Shown one piece after another: positions 26,132 through 35,053 of a DNA stretch of 64,000 bases; the first letter of the stretch is position 1, and each line of letters opens with the position of its first letter. The notes beneath the pieces are model-generated. The model was not told where the DNA came from and did no database searches. It saw only the letters and a program-made list of their open reading frames with translations. Where the stretch lies: positions 558,001 to 622,000 of the forward strand of contig NZ_JALPNF010000001.1 in assembly GCF_023195535.1 (NCBI RefSeq). Reading direction: 5' to 3'. Origin of the DNA: Sphingomonas faeni. Lineage in GTDB: Bacteria; Pseudomonadota; Alphaproteobacteria; Sphingomonadales; Sphingomonadaceae. Position numbers and translations under genes: made by a program.

Positions 26132-27339
26132 TGCGGATCTGCTTCGTCTCGCGGCGTTTTTTCCCGGCGATATCGGGGATGTCGATCTACGCGATCAACC
26201 TGTTGCGGCAACTCGTCGCGGCGGGCCACGACGTGACGATGATCAGCCAATATTACGGCGATCCGGCGCGGGCACGCGTTTATGGAGGCGGTCCCCCGCC
26301 CCCGGTGCCGGGCGTGCGCGTCGTCGGCCTGGAGGCGCTGGGCGAACAGGCTGGTGGTGATTTCGAACGCGATATCGACACCCTCGTCGAGGCCATCGCC
26401 TTTGACCATGCGGTGCATCCGTTCGACATGCTCCACGCGCAGTATGGCTATCCGACCGGATGGGCGACGATGATCGCAGCCCGGCGCCTCGGCCTGCCCT
26501 GCGTCGTGTCGATCCAGGGCGGCGACGGGCATTGGGTCGGCTCGTGCTGCGAGACGCACCGGCTCGCGATGGTGCGCGTGCTCGACCATGCGGGCGCGCT
26601 GCTGATCGGCGGCAACAGTTTCGCGGGCGAGGTCCACGACCGGCTGGGCACCGCGCTCGACCGGTTCACGATCGTGCCGGGGGCGGTCGATACCGACCAT
26701 TTCACGCCGGCATCGAATGCCGCGCCCGAAGGTCCCGTCCGGCTGCTCTATCACGGCCGCGTCGACCGCCGCAAAGGCGTGCTCGACTTCCTCAAGGCGC
26801 TACCCGACGTGCGCGGCGAGTGGCACGCGACCATCTCCGGCATCGGTCCCGACGTCGAGGCCGCCCACGCGCTCGCGACCGACCTCTCGCTGACCGACCG
26901 CGTGACGTTCAGCGGCTATGCGGACTATGACGCGGTCCCCGAACTCTACCGCGCGCACGACGTGTTCGTGTCGCCGACCTATGCCGAGGGGTTCTCGAAC
27001 ACCATTCTCGAGGCGATGGCATGCGGCCTTGCGGTCGTCTCGTGCCACGCCGTGGGCGTGGTCGATTGCGTCCGTCACGACGAGAACGGCCTGCTGACCG
27101 ATCCCGGCGACGTGCCGGCGCTGGCGGCTTCGCTGACCCGCGTCATCACCGATACGGCCCTTCGCACGCGCCTTGCGACGGCTGCTTTGGCAGAATGCCG
27201 CCGCGTGTATAGCTGGGACGCGGTCGGGCAGCAGATCGTCGGGATCTACCGTGGGCTGCGCAGCCGTCCGCAAGCCGCCTTCGAAACGGCGCTGCCGATG
27301 ACGCCCTGCCGCTTCCGCAGCGAGCCGCATCTGCTGTGA
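26131..27339 (+). CDS. GT4-family glycosyltransferase, MshA-like
   Basis: A 402-residue retaining GT-B glycosyltransferase. The N-terminal domain opens with RICFVSRRFFPAISGMSIYA and the C-terminal donor domain has LLYHGRVDRRKGVLDFLKAL, and the E-x7-E motif in EGFSNTILEAMACG (about residues 286-293). This layout is shared with MshA, which joins N-acetylglucosamine to inositol phosphate. An inositol-phosphate synthase upstream and a PIG-L deacetylase seven bases downstream strengthen that parallel. The start could also be GTG at 26122; I prefer ATG 26131. Confidence 0.85.
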   Translation: MRICFVSRRFFPAISGMSIYAINLLRQLVAAGHDVTMISQYYGDPARARVYGGGPPPPVPGVRVVGLEALGEQAGGDFERDIDTLVEAIAFDHAVHPFDMLHAQYGYPTGWATMIAARRLGLPCVVSIQGGDGHWVGSCCETHRLAMVRVLDHAGALLIGGNSFAGEVHDRLGTALDRFTIVPGAVDTDHFTPASNAAPEGPVRLLYHGRVDRRKGVLDFLKALPDVRGEWHATISGIGPDVEAAHALATDLSLTDRVTFSGYADYDAVPELYRAHDVFVSPTYAEGFSNTILEAMACGLAVVSCHAVGVVDCVRHDENGLLTDPGDVPALAASLTRVITDTALRTRLATAALAECRRVYSWDAVGQQIVGIYRGLRSRPQAAFETALPMTPCRFRSEPHLL

Positions 27340-27346
27340 CCGGTCG

Positions 27347-28057
27347 ATGAAGCTGCTCGCGATATCGCCCCACCTCGACGACGCCGCCTTTTCCGCCGGC
27401 GGGCTGCTGGCGTCGCGGGTCGATCAGGGGTGGGACGTCACTGTCGCGACGTGCTTCACCGGCAACGTCGCGCAGCCGACCGGGTTCGCGTTGGCGTGCC
27501 AGCTCGACAAGGGGCTGGGCGCCGACGTCGATTACATGGCGCTGCGCCGGGCCGAGGATCACGCGGCGTGCGCGGCACTGGGCGCACGCGCGGTCCACCT
27601 GCCGTTTCTCGAGGCGCCGCACCGGGGCTATACATCGGCCGCGATGCTGTTCGCCGCGCGACTGCCCGACGACCGGATCGTCGACGATGTTGCGACGGCA
27701 CTGACCGGGCTGCTCGCCGCGGAACGGCCGGATCTCGTCCTCGGACCATTGTGCCTCGGCCATCACGTCGACCACCACGTCGTTCTGGACGCGATGCGGC
27801 AGACCTGCGCCGCGCAGGCCGTGCTGTTGTGGGAAGACTGGCCCTATGCCGATCGCGAAGCCCGCGTTGCCGCCGAGCCGGCGGTGATCGAACGCCTCAC
27901 GCCCGAAACGCGCGCGCGGCGTATCGCCGCCTGTGCCGCCTACACGTCGCAACTCGGCTTCCAGTTCGGTGGCGTCGAGGCGATGATCGAGCGGACCGGG
28001 CGGATCGCCGAGGAACGCTATTACGCGCTGCAAGGGCCTGTGAGCGGGGTGATCTAG
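27347..28057 (+). CDS. PIG-L-family N-deacetylase, MshB-like
   Basis: A 236-residue zinc-dependent deacetylase of the PIG-L/LmbE family. The metal motif [13 protein letters not shown] holds H9 and D12, and the third ligand lies in HHVDHHVV (about 139-146). The family removes acetyl from N-acetylglucosaminyl conjugates, including the inositol conjugate in mycothiol synthesis and GPI anchors. As the last gene of the operon it would expose an amine on the glycoside made by the glycosyltransferase. That amine could then be acylated, the kind of amide a YcaO enzyme could modify. Confidence 0.88.
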   Translation: MKLLAISPHLDDAAFSAGGLLASRVDQGWDVTVATCFTGNVAQPTGFALACQLDKGLGADVDYMALRRAEDHAACAALGARAVHLPFLEAPHRGYTSAAMLFAARLPDDRIVDDVATALTGLLAAERPDLVLGPLCLGHHVDHHVVLDAMRQTCAAQAVLLWEDWPYADREARVAAEPAVIERLTPETRARRIAACAAYTSQLGFQFGGVEAMIERTGRIAEERYYALQGPVSGVI

Positions 28058-28139
28058 CGTCGATACGCGCCGATCGGCGTTTGTCGTCGCGCGCGGGCAG
28101 GATATAGCGGTGGCCGGAAACGAGCCGTTTGGACATGTC

Positions 28140-28613
28140 ATGACGCACAGTCGCCTACCCGTACCACCGTTTACCGTCGCGTCGGCGACCCAGAAAGTCC
28201 GCGCGGCCGAGGACGGCTGGAATGGCCGCGATCCGGCACGCGTCGCCACCGCCTATACGATCGATAGCGTCTGGCGAAACCGCGACGTGTTCCTCACCGG
28301 TCGTGCGGCGATCGAGGCGTTCCTGACCGATAAATGGACCCGTGAGCAGGAGTATCGCCTGATCAAGGAGCTTTGGGCATTCACCGACGACCGGATCGCC
28401 GTGCGTTTCGCCTATGAATGGCACGACAGCGCCGGCACGTGGTTCCGATCCTATGGCAACGAGAATTGGGCGTTCGACGAGCACGGACTGATGCGCGAAC
28501 GGCATGCGAGCATCAACGACGTCGCCATCGAGGCGAACGACCGGCTGTTCCACTGGGATCGCGCCGGCGTCCGACCGGCGGACCACCCCGGCCTGACGGA
28601 ACTCGGCCTCTGA
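28140..28613 (+). CDS. DUF1348 (NTF2/SnoaL-like) protein
   Basis: A 157-residue small alpha-beta barrel protein of the nuclear transport factor 2-like fold. The family's opening ([20 protein letters not shown], then [11 protein letters not shown]) and its middle ([42 protein letters not shown]) are easily recognised. DUF1348 proteins are widespread and lack a settled function. I prefer the ATG at 28140, where family members usually begin; a GTG at 28110 with AGGA upstream is an alternative. It is separated from the PIG-L gene by about 80 bases and is probably not part of that operon. Confidence 0.85.
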   Translation: MTHSRLPVPPFTVASATQKVRAAEDGWNGRDPARVATAYTIDSVWRNRDVFLTGRAAIEAFLTDKWTREQEYRLIKELWAFTDDRIAVRFAYEWHDSAGTWFRSYGNENWAFDEHGLMRERHASINDVAIEANDRLFHWDRAGVRPADHPGLTELGL

Positions 28614-28665
28614 GCCCCGGCGTCATCGCCACGATACCGCGCGGCCGCGGTTCTCGGGTCGGGAT

Positions 28666-28800
28666 ATGAGCGGGATCGCGCTCGACCGGTCCGGCGGTTG
28701 CCACGCGCGATCTCGTGATGGATCGCGGGGACTTACAGCCGCCGCCGGCACCAACGACATGATCGCCCAGCTGCAGCGCCAACAAGGAGACGACGCATGA
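28666..28800 (+). CDS. possible 44-residue ORF coupled to the aldehyde dehydrogenase
   Basis: A short ORF whose stop overlaps the aldehyde dehydrogenase start by ATGA. Its C-terminal half (AAAGTNDMIAQLQRQQGDDA) reads like normal coding sequence, while the first half is rich in Arg, Gly and Ser. It may be a leader peptide that couples translation, the degraded tail of a lost gene, or chance. No clear ribosome site precedes its ATG. Confidence 0.25.
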   Translation: MSGIALDRSGGCHARSRDGSRGLTAAAGTNDMIAQLQRQQGDDA

Positions 28801-30233
28801 CCACCGCCTATGACACCAAATTGGGCCTGTATATCGCCGGCGAATGGCTGAGCGGCGACGGTCGCGATACGCGCGACGTGCTCAATCCGGCGACCGGTGC
28901 GGGCCAGGCGGCGCTGCCGCTCGCCACTGCAGCGGATCTCGATCGCGCGCTCGAAGCGACGCAGCGCGGTTTCATCGCGTGGCGTGCGACGCCCCCGGAA
29001 AAGCGCGCCGCGATCCTGGTTCGGACCGCGCAGCTGTTGCGCGAGCGCGGCGACCATATCGCCCGCATCGCCACGCTGGAGCAAGGCAAGATCCGGGCCG
29101 AGGCGAAGGGCGAGGTCGCGTTTGCGGCGGCCCTGCTCGAATTCCACGCGGCCGAGGCCCAACGCATCTATGGTCGCGTCCTGCCGCGCCCGTCGGGGAC
29201 GCGCAGCCTGGTGCTGCATCAGCCGGTCGGTCCGGTCGCGGCCTTCTGCGCGTGGAACTTCCCGATCATGAACGTCGTGCGCAAGATCGCGCCCGCGGTG
29301 GCGGCAGGCTGCTCGATCATCATCAAGCCATCGGAGGAAACCGCCGGTAGCGCGGTCGAGGTCATGCGCTGTTTCCAGGACGCCGGACTGCCGGGCGACG
29401 TCGCGCAGTGCGTGTTCGGCGTCCCCGACATGGTGTCGCGCCAACTGCTCGCCTCGCCGATCACGCGCAAGCTGAGCTTCACCGGATCAGTGCCGGTCGG
29501 CAAGGCGCTGATGAAGCTGGCGGCCGATACGATGATGCGGACGACGATGGAGCTTGGCGGCCACGGCCCGGTGCTGGTGTTCGACGATTGCGATCTGGAG
29601 AAGACGCTCGATACGCTGGTCGCGCACAAGTTTCGCAACGCAGGCCAGGTATGTGTCGCGCCGACGCGCTTCCACGTTCAGGACGGTATCTACGACCGTT
29701 TTGCCGCGGGCTTCGCAGAGCGGACCCGCGCACTCAAGATCGGTGACGGCATGGATGCGGCGAGCCAGATGGGCCCGATGGCCAATGCCCGCCGCCCCGA
29801 CGCGATCGCCGAGCTCGTGGGCGAGGCGACCGGCAACGGTGCCAAGCTGTTGGCGGGTGGCGACTATGGCGGCGAAGGCGGCTTCTTCTTCCAGCCGACG
29901 GTGCTGGCCGACGTTCCGCTGTCGGCGCGCGCGATGAACGAGGAGCCGTTCGGCCCGCTCGCGTTGCTGAGCCGGTTCGAGTCCGACGAGGACGCGGTTG
30001 CCGAAGCGAACCGCCTGCCGTTCGGGCTCGCGGCCTATTGCTTCACCGAGAATGGTCGTCGCCAGAACATGCTCGGCGACGCGATCGAGGCGGGCATGAT
30101 CGCGATCAACACTGTCAGGCTCAGCTATCCCGACAGCCCGTTCGGTGGGGTCAAGGACAGCGGCCACGGATCCGAGGATGGCCCCGAAGGCATCGCCGCG
30201 CATCTGATCACGAAGGCCGTGCATATCAGCTGA
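28797..30233 (+). CDS. NAD(P)-dependent aldehyde dehydrogenase, succinate-semialdehyde dehydrogenase-like
   Basis: A 478-residue aldehyde dehydrogenase of normal length. The catalytic Cys286 lies in NAGQVCVAPTRF, the general-base Glu in MELGGHGPVLVFDD, and the cofactor region in FSFTGSVPVG-like LSFTGSVPVGKALM. FCAWNFPIMN, close to the usual PWNFP, marks the oxyanion-hole Asn. The C-terminal NEEPFGPLALL is typical of the succinate- or ketoglutarate-semialdehyde branch. AAGGAG precedes the ATG at good spacing. A strong terminator follows at 30282. The precise aldehyde is not shown by the sequence. Confidence 0.88.
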   Translation: MTTAYDTKLGLYIAGEWLSGDGRDTRDVLNPATGAGQAALPLATAADLDRALEATQRGFIAWRATPPEKRAAILVRTAQLLRERGDHIARIATLEQGKIRAEAKGEVAFAAALLEFHAAEAQRIYGRVLPRPSGTRSLVLHQPVGPVAAFCAWNFPIMNVVRKIAPAVAAGCSIIIKPSEETAGSAVEVMRCFQDAGLPGDVAQCVFGVPDMVSRQLLASPITRKLSFTGSVPVGKALMKLAADTMMRTTMELGGHGPVLVFDDCDLEKTLDTLVAHKFRNAGQVCVAPTRFHVQDGIYDRFAAGFAERTRALKIGDGMDAASQMGPMANARRPDAIAELVGEATGNGAKLLAGGDYGGEGGFFFQPTVLADVPLSARAMNEEPFGPLALLSRFESDEDAVAEANRLPFGLAAYCFTENGRRQNMLGDAIEAGMIAINTVRLSYPDSPFGGVKDSGHGSEDGPEGIAAHLITKAVHIS

Positions 30234-30281
30234 CGCAGGGGGGACGCGGCCTGCCCGCAGGTCCCTGGCATCACGCTACCG

Positions 30282-30322
30282 AACAGGGTTTTCCGTTTGC
30301 CGACGGAAAGCCCTGTTTTTTT
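30282..30322 (+). terminator. strong intrinsic terminator after the aldehyde dehydrogenase
   Basis: AACAGGG...TTTCCGT (30282-30296) pairs with ACGGAAA...CCCTGTT (30303-30317) as one 15-pair stem with a single wobble and a six-base loop, followed by a run of seven T. This is a textbook rho-independent terminator. Confidence 0.9.
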
Positions 30323-30914
30323 GTGAAATCGACTGATCGGGACTCAGTCTCGCGCGCCCGTAGCGTGCAGCACGAGGGACACCGATTGAGATAAAATTGC
30401 AACAAAATGGCAAAACGTTTGTGCAGTGCCGCATTTTCTATTGTCAAAGCGCCAGGGCTATGGTGAATATTACGGTAATGTTTCTCAACCAGTGGCGCGG
30501 TCCAGGGTCTTTGCACCCTGCGAGCTCGGCAGAGAAGGAGGTCCGTGTTGCACTATGCGCTCCGCTCTCCCGTCACCGCGCCGATGCGATGTCGCGTGAG
30601 TGCCGCGGTATGAGGGCAACCGCTTATCGTGGCTCGATATTGCCGCTGCCCGTGGCTTCCTTCCCGCGCATCGAACGCGTGCCTGCCAGCGGATCACGTC
30701 GCGACGTCCGGATCGTCGATCGGCGCCCGACCGCTGCACGATTCTCGATCGGTTCGCCGGTTTTGCCCGACCATTTCGCATAGCGCGCGCTGCCGTGCCG
30801 CGCGCGTCGCAGCCTTTACAAAGACACTCGCAATCACGCCGGATGCAACCGGCGGCGCCAAGCGAGGATGCATTAGGGGCGGATCCTGAGAGCCACTTTC
30901 CAAGGGGGCTTAGG
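30323..30914. other. intergenic leader region of the first TonB receptor
   Basis: About 590 bases lie between the terminator and the receptor gene. The first half is AT-rich and holds the palindrome at 30466-30482; it probably contains the promoter. The second half is GC-rich and open in frame with the receptor from 30600, but without a signal peptide pattern, so I treat it as a long untranslated leader. No RNA family is recognised. Confidence 0.5.
30466..30482. promoter_or_regulatory. palindrome upstream of the TonB receptor
   Basis: ATTAC-G-GTAAT (30469-30479) is a perfect 11-base palindrome, and the flanking AA/TT extend the symmetry with one mismatch. It could bind a regulator of the receptor gene. 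Confidence 0.35.
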
Positions 30915-33623
30915 ATGATGAAGTACACGACCTCGACCGTCGCAATGGCGGTCGCACTGGTATCCGGATTCCCGGCTCATGCCGCCGGCCGCGCATCGCC
31001 GCAGGACGCCGTCCCGGAATCCACACAGGATACGGCACCGCAAGCCGTCGCACCCGTCGAGGCCGAACCCGCTGCCGACATTCTCGTGCTGGGTACGCGC
31101 CGAACCGATCGGACGCTGGCAAACTCGGCGTCGCCGGTCGACATCATCAGCTCGGCCGACCTGACGACACAGCCTGCCGCGAACATGATCGATGCGCTCA
31201 AGAATATCGTGCCCTCGTTCTACGCCGGGCAGAATTCGATCTCGGACGCCTCGACCTTCGTCCGCTCGCCCTCGCTGCGCGGCCTGTCGGGCGATCAGGT
31301 CCTCGTGATGCTGAACGGCAAGCGCTATAACCGTTCGGCGCTGGTGCAGGTGTATGGCGGCAGCGACACCGGGCTCGGCCGTGGTGCGCAGGGCCCCGAT
31401 ATCTCGGCAATCCCGTCACTCGCGATCGGCAACCTGCAGGTGCTCCGCGAAGGGGCCACCGCGCAATATGGCTCCGATGCGATCGCCGGCGTGCTGAACT
31501 ATGGGCTGCGCGAGGATCAGGGTATCGAACTGGTCGGTCGCACCGGGCAATATTATGCTGGTGACGGCGAAAGCTATCAGATCGCGGGCAATGCGGGCAT
31601 CAAGGGCGACTGGGGCTTTATCAACGCGACCGGCGAATATGTCGACGAGGGCCAGACCAGCCGTGGCCGGACGCGCCCGTCGGCGGCGAACTTCGCACAG
31701 AACTTCCCCGCACAGGCGTCGCTGCTGCCCAATTATCCGCTGCCCGTGCAGATCTGGGGCAATTCGCCGTCGCACGGGTTCAAGTCGGTGCTCAACGCGG
31801 CGATCAACGTCACCCCCGACAGCAAGCTGTATTTCTTCGGCAACTTTGCCCAGAGCAAGGGCAATCAGAGCTTCAACTATCGCGCCTCGGTGAGCAGCAC
31901 CGCGGTCGATACGAATGGCGTCGTGCGCAATCAGGGTGCCAATGGCGCGTTCAACAACACGTTCTTCCTGACCCCCTGCCCCGCCGGGAACGCGACCTGC
32001 CCGAGCGATGGCTTCGTGCGCGACGGCAACACCTTCACGTTCGGCAAGCTCTATCCGACGGGCTTCACGCCGCGCTTCGTCGGCAAGACGCAGGAACTCT
32101 ACGGGGTGCTGGGCTACAAGGGCACCAGCGGCGCTTTCAGCTACGACCTGTCGGGGACGCTGGCGCGCAACACGCTGTCGCTGTCGATGTACGACTCGGC
32201 CAACTTCTCCTTCGGGCCCGCGACGCAGACGAGCTTCGACTTCGGCGATCTGATCCAGCGGGAAGTGAACTTCAACGCGGACTTCACCTATGCGGCCGAG
32301 GTCGGATTGGCAGCGCCGTTGACGATTTCGGCGGGCGGCGAATTCCGCAAGGAAACCTATGAGCAGACCGCGGGCGACCTGCAATCCTATGCCGCCGGCC
32401 CCTATGCCGTCGCGCAGCAGCTCTACACGCAGACCGCGCCGGGCGTGTACGTCGATTCGGGCACGACCGCGGCGCAGGGCGTAGGCGCCAGCGGCTATGC
32501 AGGTACCAGCGAGGCGACCGCGGGCAAGTTCGACCAGAAGGCCTATGCCGCCTATGTCGGTCTCGAAACCGATCTCACCGACGCGCTGACGGTCGGCGCC
32601 GCCGGTCGCTATGAGCATTACAACACGTTCGGCAGCGCCTGGGTCGGCAAGGTCAACGCGCTCTACAAGATCGTCGAGGGCCTCTCGGTCCGCGGCAGCT
32701 TCGGCACCGGCTTCCACGCGCCGTCGCCGGGCCAGTCGAACGTCTCGATCGTCACGACGTCGTTCAACAACGGCAACGCGTTCCAGGCGGGCACCTATCC
32801 GGTCAACAGCGCACCGGCGCAATATTACGGCGCAGAGGCCCTGACGCCCGAAAAGTCGACCAACTATGGGGCCGGCGTCATCCTCGAACCAGTCCGCGGC
32901 ATGACGATCACGGTGGATGGATACCAGATCGACCTGCGCAACCGGATCGGCCTGACATCGCCGTTCATCGTCGACGCGGCTGCGGTGGCGGCACAGCCGG
33001 CGCTGCAGGCGGTCGGTGTCGACGGTCAGGTGCAGTATTTCACCAACGGCTTCAAGACGCGGACGCGCGGTGTCGATTTTGTCGGCACCTATCGTACCAC
33101 GCTGAGCGAGGCGCTGCTCAATTTCTCGCTGGCCTACAACTATAACGACACCAAATTGCGATCGTTCGACCAGCAGGTCATCGGGCTTGCCCAACGGATC
33201 GATGCCGAAAATCTGGCGCCGAAGCATCGCCTCGTGGCGAACGCGAACTGGTCGTTGCGCAATCTGAGCCTCAACGTCCGTGAGAACTACTACAGCTCGT
33301 GGACCAGCGCGCAGGATTACGGGGTGACCGTGACCGAGGCGGCCACCGCCACGACACCGGCCGAGGGGTATGCCAATCAGCGGTTCGGCGGGAAGTTCAC
33401 GACGGATATCGAACTGAGCTACCTCTTCGCCAAGCATGTCACGCTGTCGATCGGTGCACAGAACTTCACCGACGAACGGCCCGACCGGCTGGCACCGACA
33501 TCCACGGTCCAGATCTATCCGCTGACCGGCGGGACCTCCGACGGTCAGGTGTATCCCCGTAACGGCGGACCGTTCGGGTTCAACGGTGGGTTCTACTACA
33601 CGCGCCTTCGGGTCAAATACTGA
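30915..33623 (+). CDS. TonB-dependent outer-membrane receptor
   Basis: A 902-residue receptor with a Sec signal ending near residue 24 (AHA-A). A TonB-box-like segment, DILVLGTR, lies near residues 55-62. The plug domain follows (VDIISSADL, RGLSGDQVLVMLNGKRYNRSALV, EGATAQYGSDAIAGVLNY) and then a 22-strand barrel ending in an aromatic residue (LRVKY). The plug wording matches sphingomonad receptors for plant- or polymer-derived solutes. I chose the ATG at 30915 because the signal peptide starts there, with AAGGGGG upstream. The ligand is unknown; the convergent phosphatase may or may not be related. Confidence 0.92.
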   Translation: MMKYTTSTVAMAVALVSGFPAHAAGRASPQDAVPESTQDTAPQAVAPVEAEPAADILVLGTRRTDRTLANSASPVDIISSADLTTQPAANMIDALKNIVPSFYAGQNSISDASTFVRSPSLRGLSGDQVLVMLNGKRYNRSALVQVYGGSDTGLGRGAQGPDISAIPSLAIGNLQVLREGATAQYGSDAIAGVLNYGLREDQGIELVGRTGQYYAGDGESYQIAGNAGIKGDWGFINATGEYVDEGQTSRGRTRPSAANFAQNFPAQASLLPNYPLPVQIWGNSPSHGFKSVLNAAINVTPDSKLYFFGNFAQSKGNQSFNYRASVSSTAVDTNGVVRNQGANGAFNNTFFLTPCPAGNATCPSDGFVRDGNTFTFGKLYPTGFTPRFVGKTQELYGVLGYKGTSGAFSYDLSGTLARNTLSLSMYDSANFSFGPATQTSFDFGDLIQREVNFNADFTYAAEVGLAAPLTISAGGEFRKETYEQTAGDLQSYAAGPYAVAQQLYTQTAPGVYVDSGTTAAQGVGASGYAGTSEATAGKFDQKAYAAYVGLETDLTDALTVGAAGRYEHYNTFGSAWVGKVNALYKIVEGLSVRGSFGTGFHAPSPGQSNVSIVTTSFNNGNAFQAGTYPVNSAPAQYYGAEALTPEKSTNYGAGVILEPVRGMTITVDGYQIDLRNRIGLTSPFIVDAAAVAAQPALQAVGVDGQVQYFTNGFKTRTRGVDFVGTYRTTLSEALLNFSLAYNYNDTKLRSFDQQVIGLAQRIDAENLAPKHRLVANANWSLRNLSLNVRENYYSSWTSAQDYGVTVTEAATATTPAEGYANQRFGGKFTTDIELSYLFAKHVTLSIGAQNFTDERPDRLAPTSTVQIYPLTGGTSDGQVYPRNGGPFGFNGGFYYTRLRVKY

Positions 33624-33652
33624 TCCGGCCAGAAAATACTGATCCAGCCAGA
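33615..33652 (+). repeat. 19-base tandem duplication over the receptor stop codon
   Basis: AAATACTGATCCGGCCAGA (33615-33633) is repeated immediately as AAATACTGATCCAGCCAGA (33634-33652), with one mismatch. The unit contains the last codons and the stop of the receptor, so the second copy is untranslated. It looks like a recent slippage or unequal-copy event. Confidence 0.9.
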
Positions 33653-33654
33653 GA

Positions 33655-33681
33655 CGCGGGGTCGCGGCAGGCGTCCCCGCG
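33655..33681. terminator. GC hairpin after the receptor gene
   Basis: CGCGGGG (33655-33661) and CCCCGCG (33675-33681) form a perfect seven-base stem between two convergent genes. No T-run follows. Confidence 0.45.
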
Positions 33682-33775
33682 GCCTGGATCGGTGCGTTCA
33701 AGGCGGAGCATGCTGGGGTGCTCCGCCCACACGTCCGATCTGAGACCGCCGCGGACAGCCGTTTGGTCCGGGGTG

Positions 33776-35053
33776 TCAGCGTTGCGGACCGGTCGACACC
33801 TGCTTCAGGACATGGCCGGCAAACGCCGACAGGGGGCAGGTTTCGGGGCAATCGGGTATCGTCAGCGCGACGCTGTCCGGCGGTGTGCGTTCCGATAAGG
33901 GGATCTGGTGGCGCATCTGGTCGAGGCCCTGCGCGACATAGCGGGTGCGGACGACCTGCTGGCCGCTCATGCCCTGCCGCCAGACCTCGAACACCAACCC
34001 GCCGCCCGGTGCCGCTTCGCCCGCGCCATAGTCGCGCAGTTTCCAGTCGAGGCCGAGCAGCCCGGCGAGCATCGTCACCGTACCGTCGTGCCCGCTGAGG
34101 ACGACGATCTTCTCCGCGTCGCCGATCGGGTCGGCCAAGGCGGTCGCGCCGGCACCGCGCTGGAGCGTGGCGAGCAGGCGCATCGCGAGGTAGCTGCTGG
34201 TCTGGCGTCCGACTTCCGGGGTGCGGGTGCGCAGGTCGATGCCGGCGCCGTGCACGACGAGCGCCTTGCCGATCGTCGCCGCATCGATCCCGCGCCATCC
34301 GGGAAAGGCGAGCCCGTCGGCATAGGCCATCACCAGGCTCTCGGCGATCCCGGCGACTTGCAGGCTGGGGGATGACAGGTCCGGTTTGCCATCGTCGATC
34401 CGCATCGCGACGGGCGTGTCGCCTAAGCGGCGCTGCACCTTGCTTCGCTCGACCGACGAGCAGGGGATGCGACGACATTGCAGCAACAGCGCCTCGAACC
34501 GGTCGCGATCGGGGGCCTGCCGCGCGTCCCATGCGGCGAGGTCGCCGTCGACCCGCGCGGATATCGCCGCCAGCATCCGCTGCGGGTCGAGTGGGGCGAG
34601 CGGCGTCTGCGGTGCCTCGAACAGCGGATCGGGGGCCGCGGCGGACCGGTGGATCGTTGCTGCACATCCCGGCGTCAGGCCGGCGGCGAGTGCGGTGGCG
34701 GTCGCCTCGGTCCGCTGCGTATGGTTCGCCCAGTAATACACTGCGCAGTCGTTCGCACCGAGCAGCCCCAACTGCCGGTACTGCGCGCGGTACCAGCCGC
34801 CGAGCATCGTCACGAGCGTCGCGCCGTTGGCGGTCAGATGGCCCGGCGGCACCGCGAACTTCGGCCATGCGCGGCGGCTGTAGCGGCCGAGGTCTTCCGG
34901 GCTCGACATCGCGCTGCGGACGCCGTGGCGCATGACGATGACGACGCGTTCGAGCTTGTCCTGTGACGGCGGCGGCGTGGTCTGCGCCGCAACCGGCCCC
35001 GCCATGGTCGAGAGGGCCAGCGCGAGGCCAGCCGCGATGGATATGATCCGCAT
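33776..35053 (-). CDS. histidine-type acid phosphatase (phytase/glucose-1-phosphatase-like)
   Basis: A 425-residue exported enzyme with a Sec signal ending near residue 23 (VAA). The phosphohistidine motif is MRHGVRS (RHG-x-R, with Ser where Pro is common). The acid motif near the C-terminus is SGHDGTV, where HD is kept but the usual TN is changed. These residues define branch 2 histidine phosphatases, which hydrolyse phytate, sugar phosphates or other monoesters in the periplasm. The ATG overlaps by one base the stop of a receptor-like fragment upstream, so it was probably once the second gene of a receptor-phosphatase operon. Confidence 0.85.
   Translation of the reverse strand: MRIISIAAGLALALSTMAGPVAAQTTPPPSQDKLERVVIVMRHGVRSAMSSPEDLGRYSRRAWPKFAVPPGHLTANGATLVTMLGGWYRAQYRQLGLLGANDCAVYYWANHTQRTEATATALAAGLTPGCAATIHRSAAAPDPLFEAPQTPLAPLDPQRMLAAISARVDGDLAAWDARQAPDRDRFEALLLQCRRIPCSSVERSKVQRRLGDTPVAMRIDDGKPDLSSPSLQVAGIAESLVMAYADGLAFPGWRGIDAATIGKALVVHGAGIDLRTRTPEVGRQTSSYLAMRLLATLQRGAGATALADPIGDAEKIVVLSGHDGTVTMLAGLLGLDWKLRDYGAGEAAPGGGLVFEVWRQGMSGQQVVRTRYVAQGLDQMRHQIPLSERTPPDSVALTIPDCPETCPLSAFAGHVLKQVSTGPQR

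Noticed and set aside
18827..28057. A complete mycothiol pathway
   Set aside because: The synthase, GT4 and PIG-L steps have counterparts, but no MshC-like cysteine ligase and no MshD-like acetyltransferase are present, and mycothiol is known from actinobacteria.
30600..30914. An N-terminal extension of the first TonB receptor by 105 residues
   Set aside because: The extension is Arg-rich without structure, and a normal signal peptide starts at the ATG at 30915.
31416..34868. A 1150-codon open frame antisense to the TonB receptor, running into the phosphatase region
   Set aside because: It mirrors the codon bias of the real receptor gene in high-GC DNA, is Arg-rich and has no domain. Similar long antisense frames lie over the genes at 4346-6121, 18806-20362, 50065-51453 and 59131-61104.
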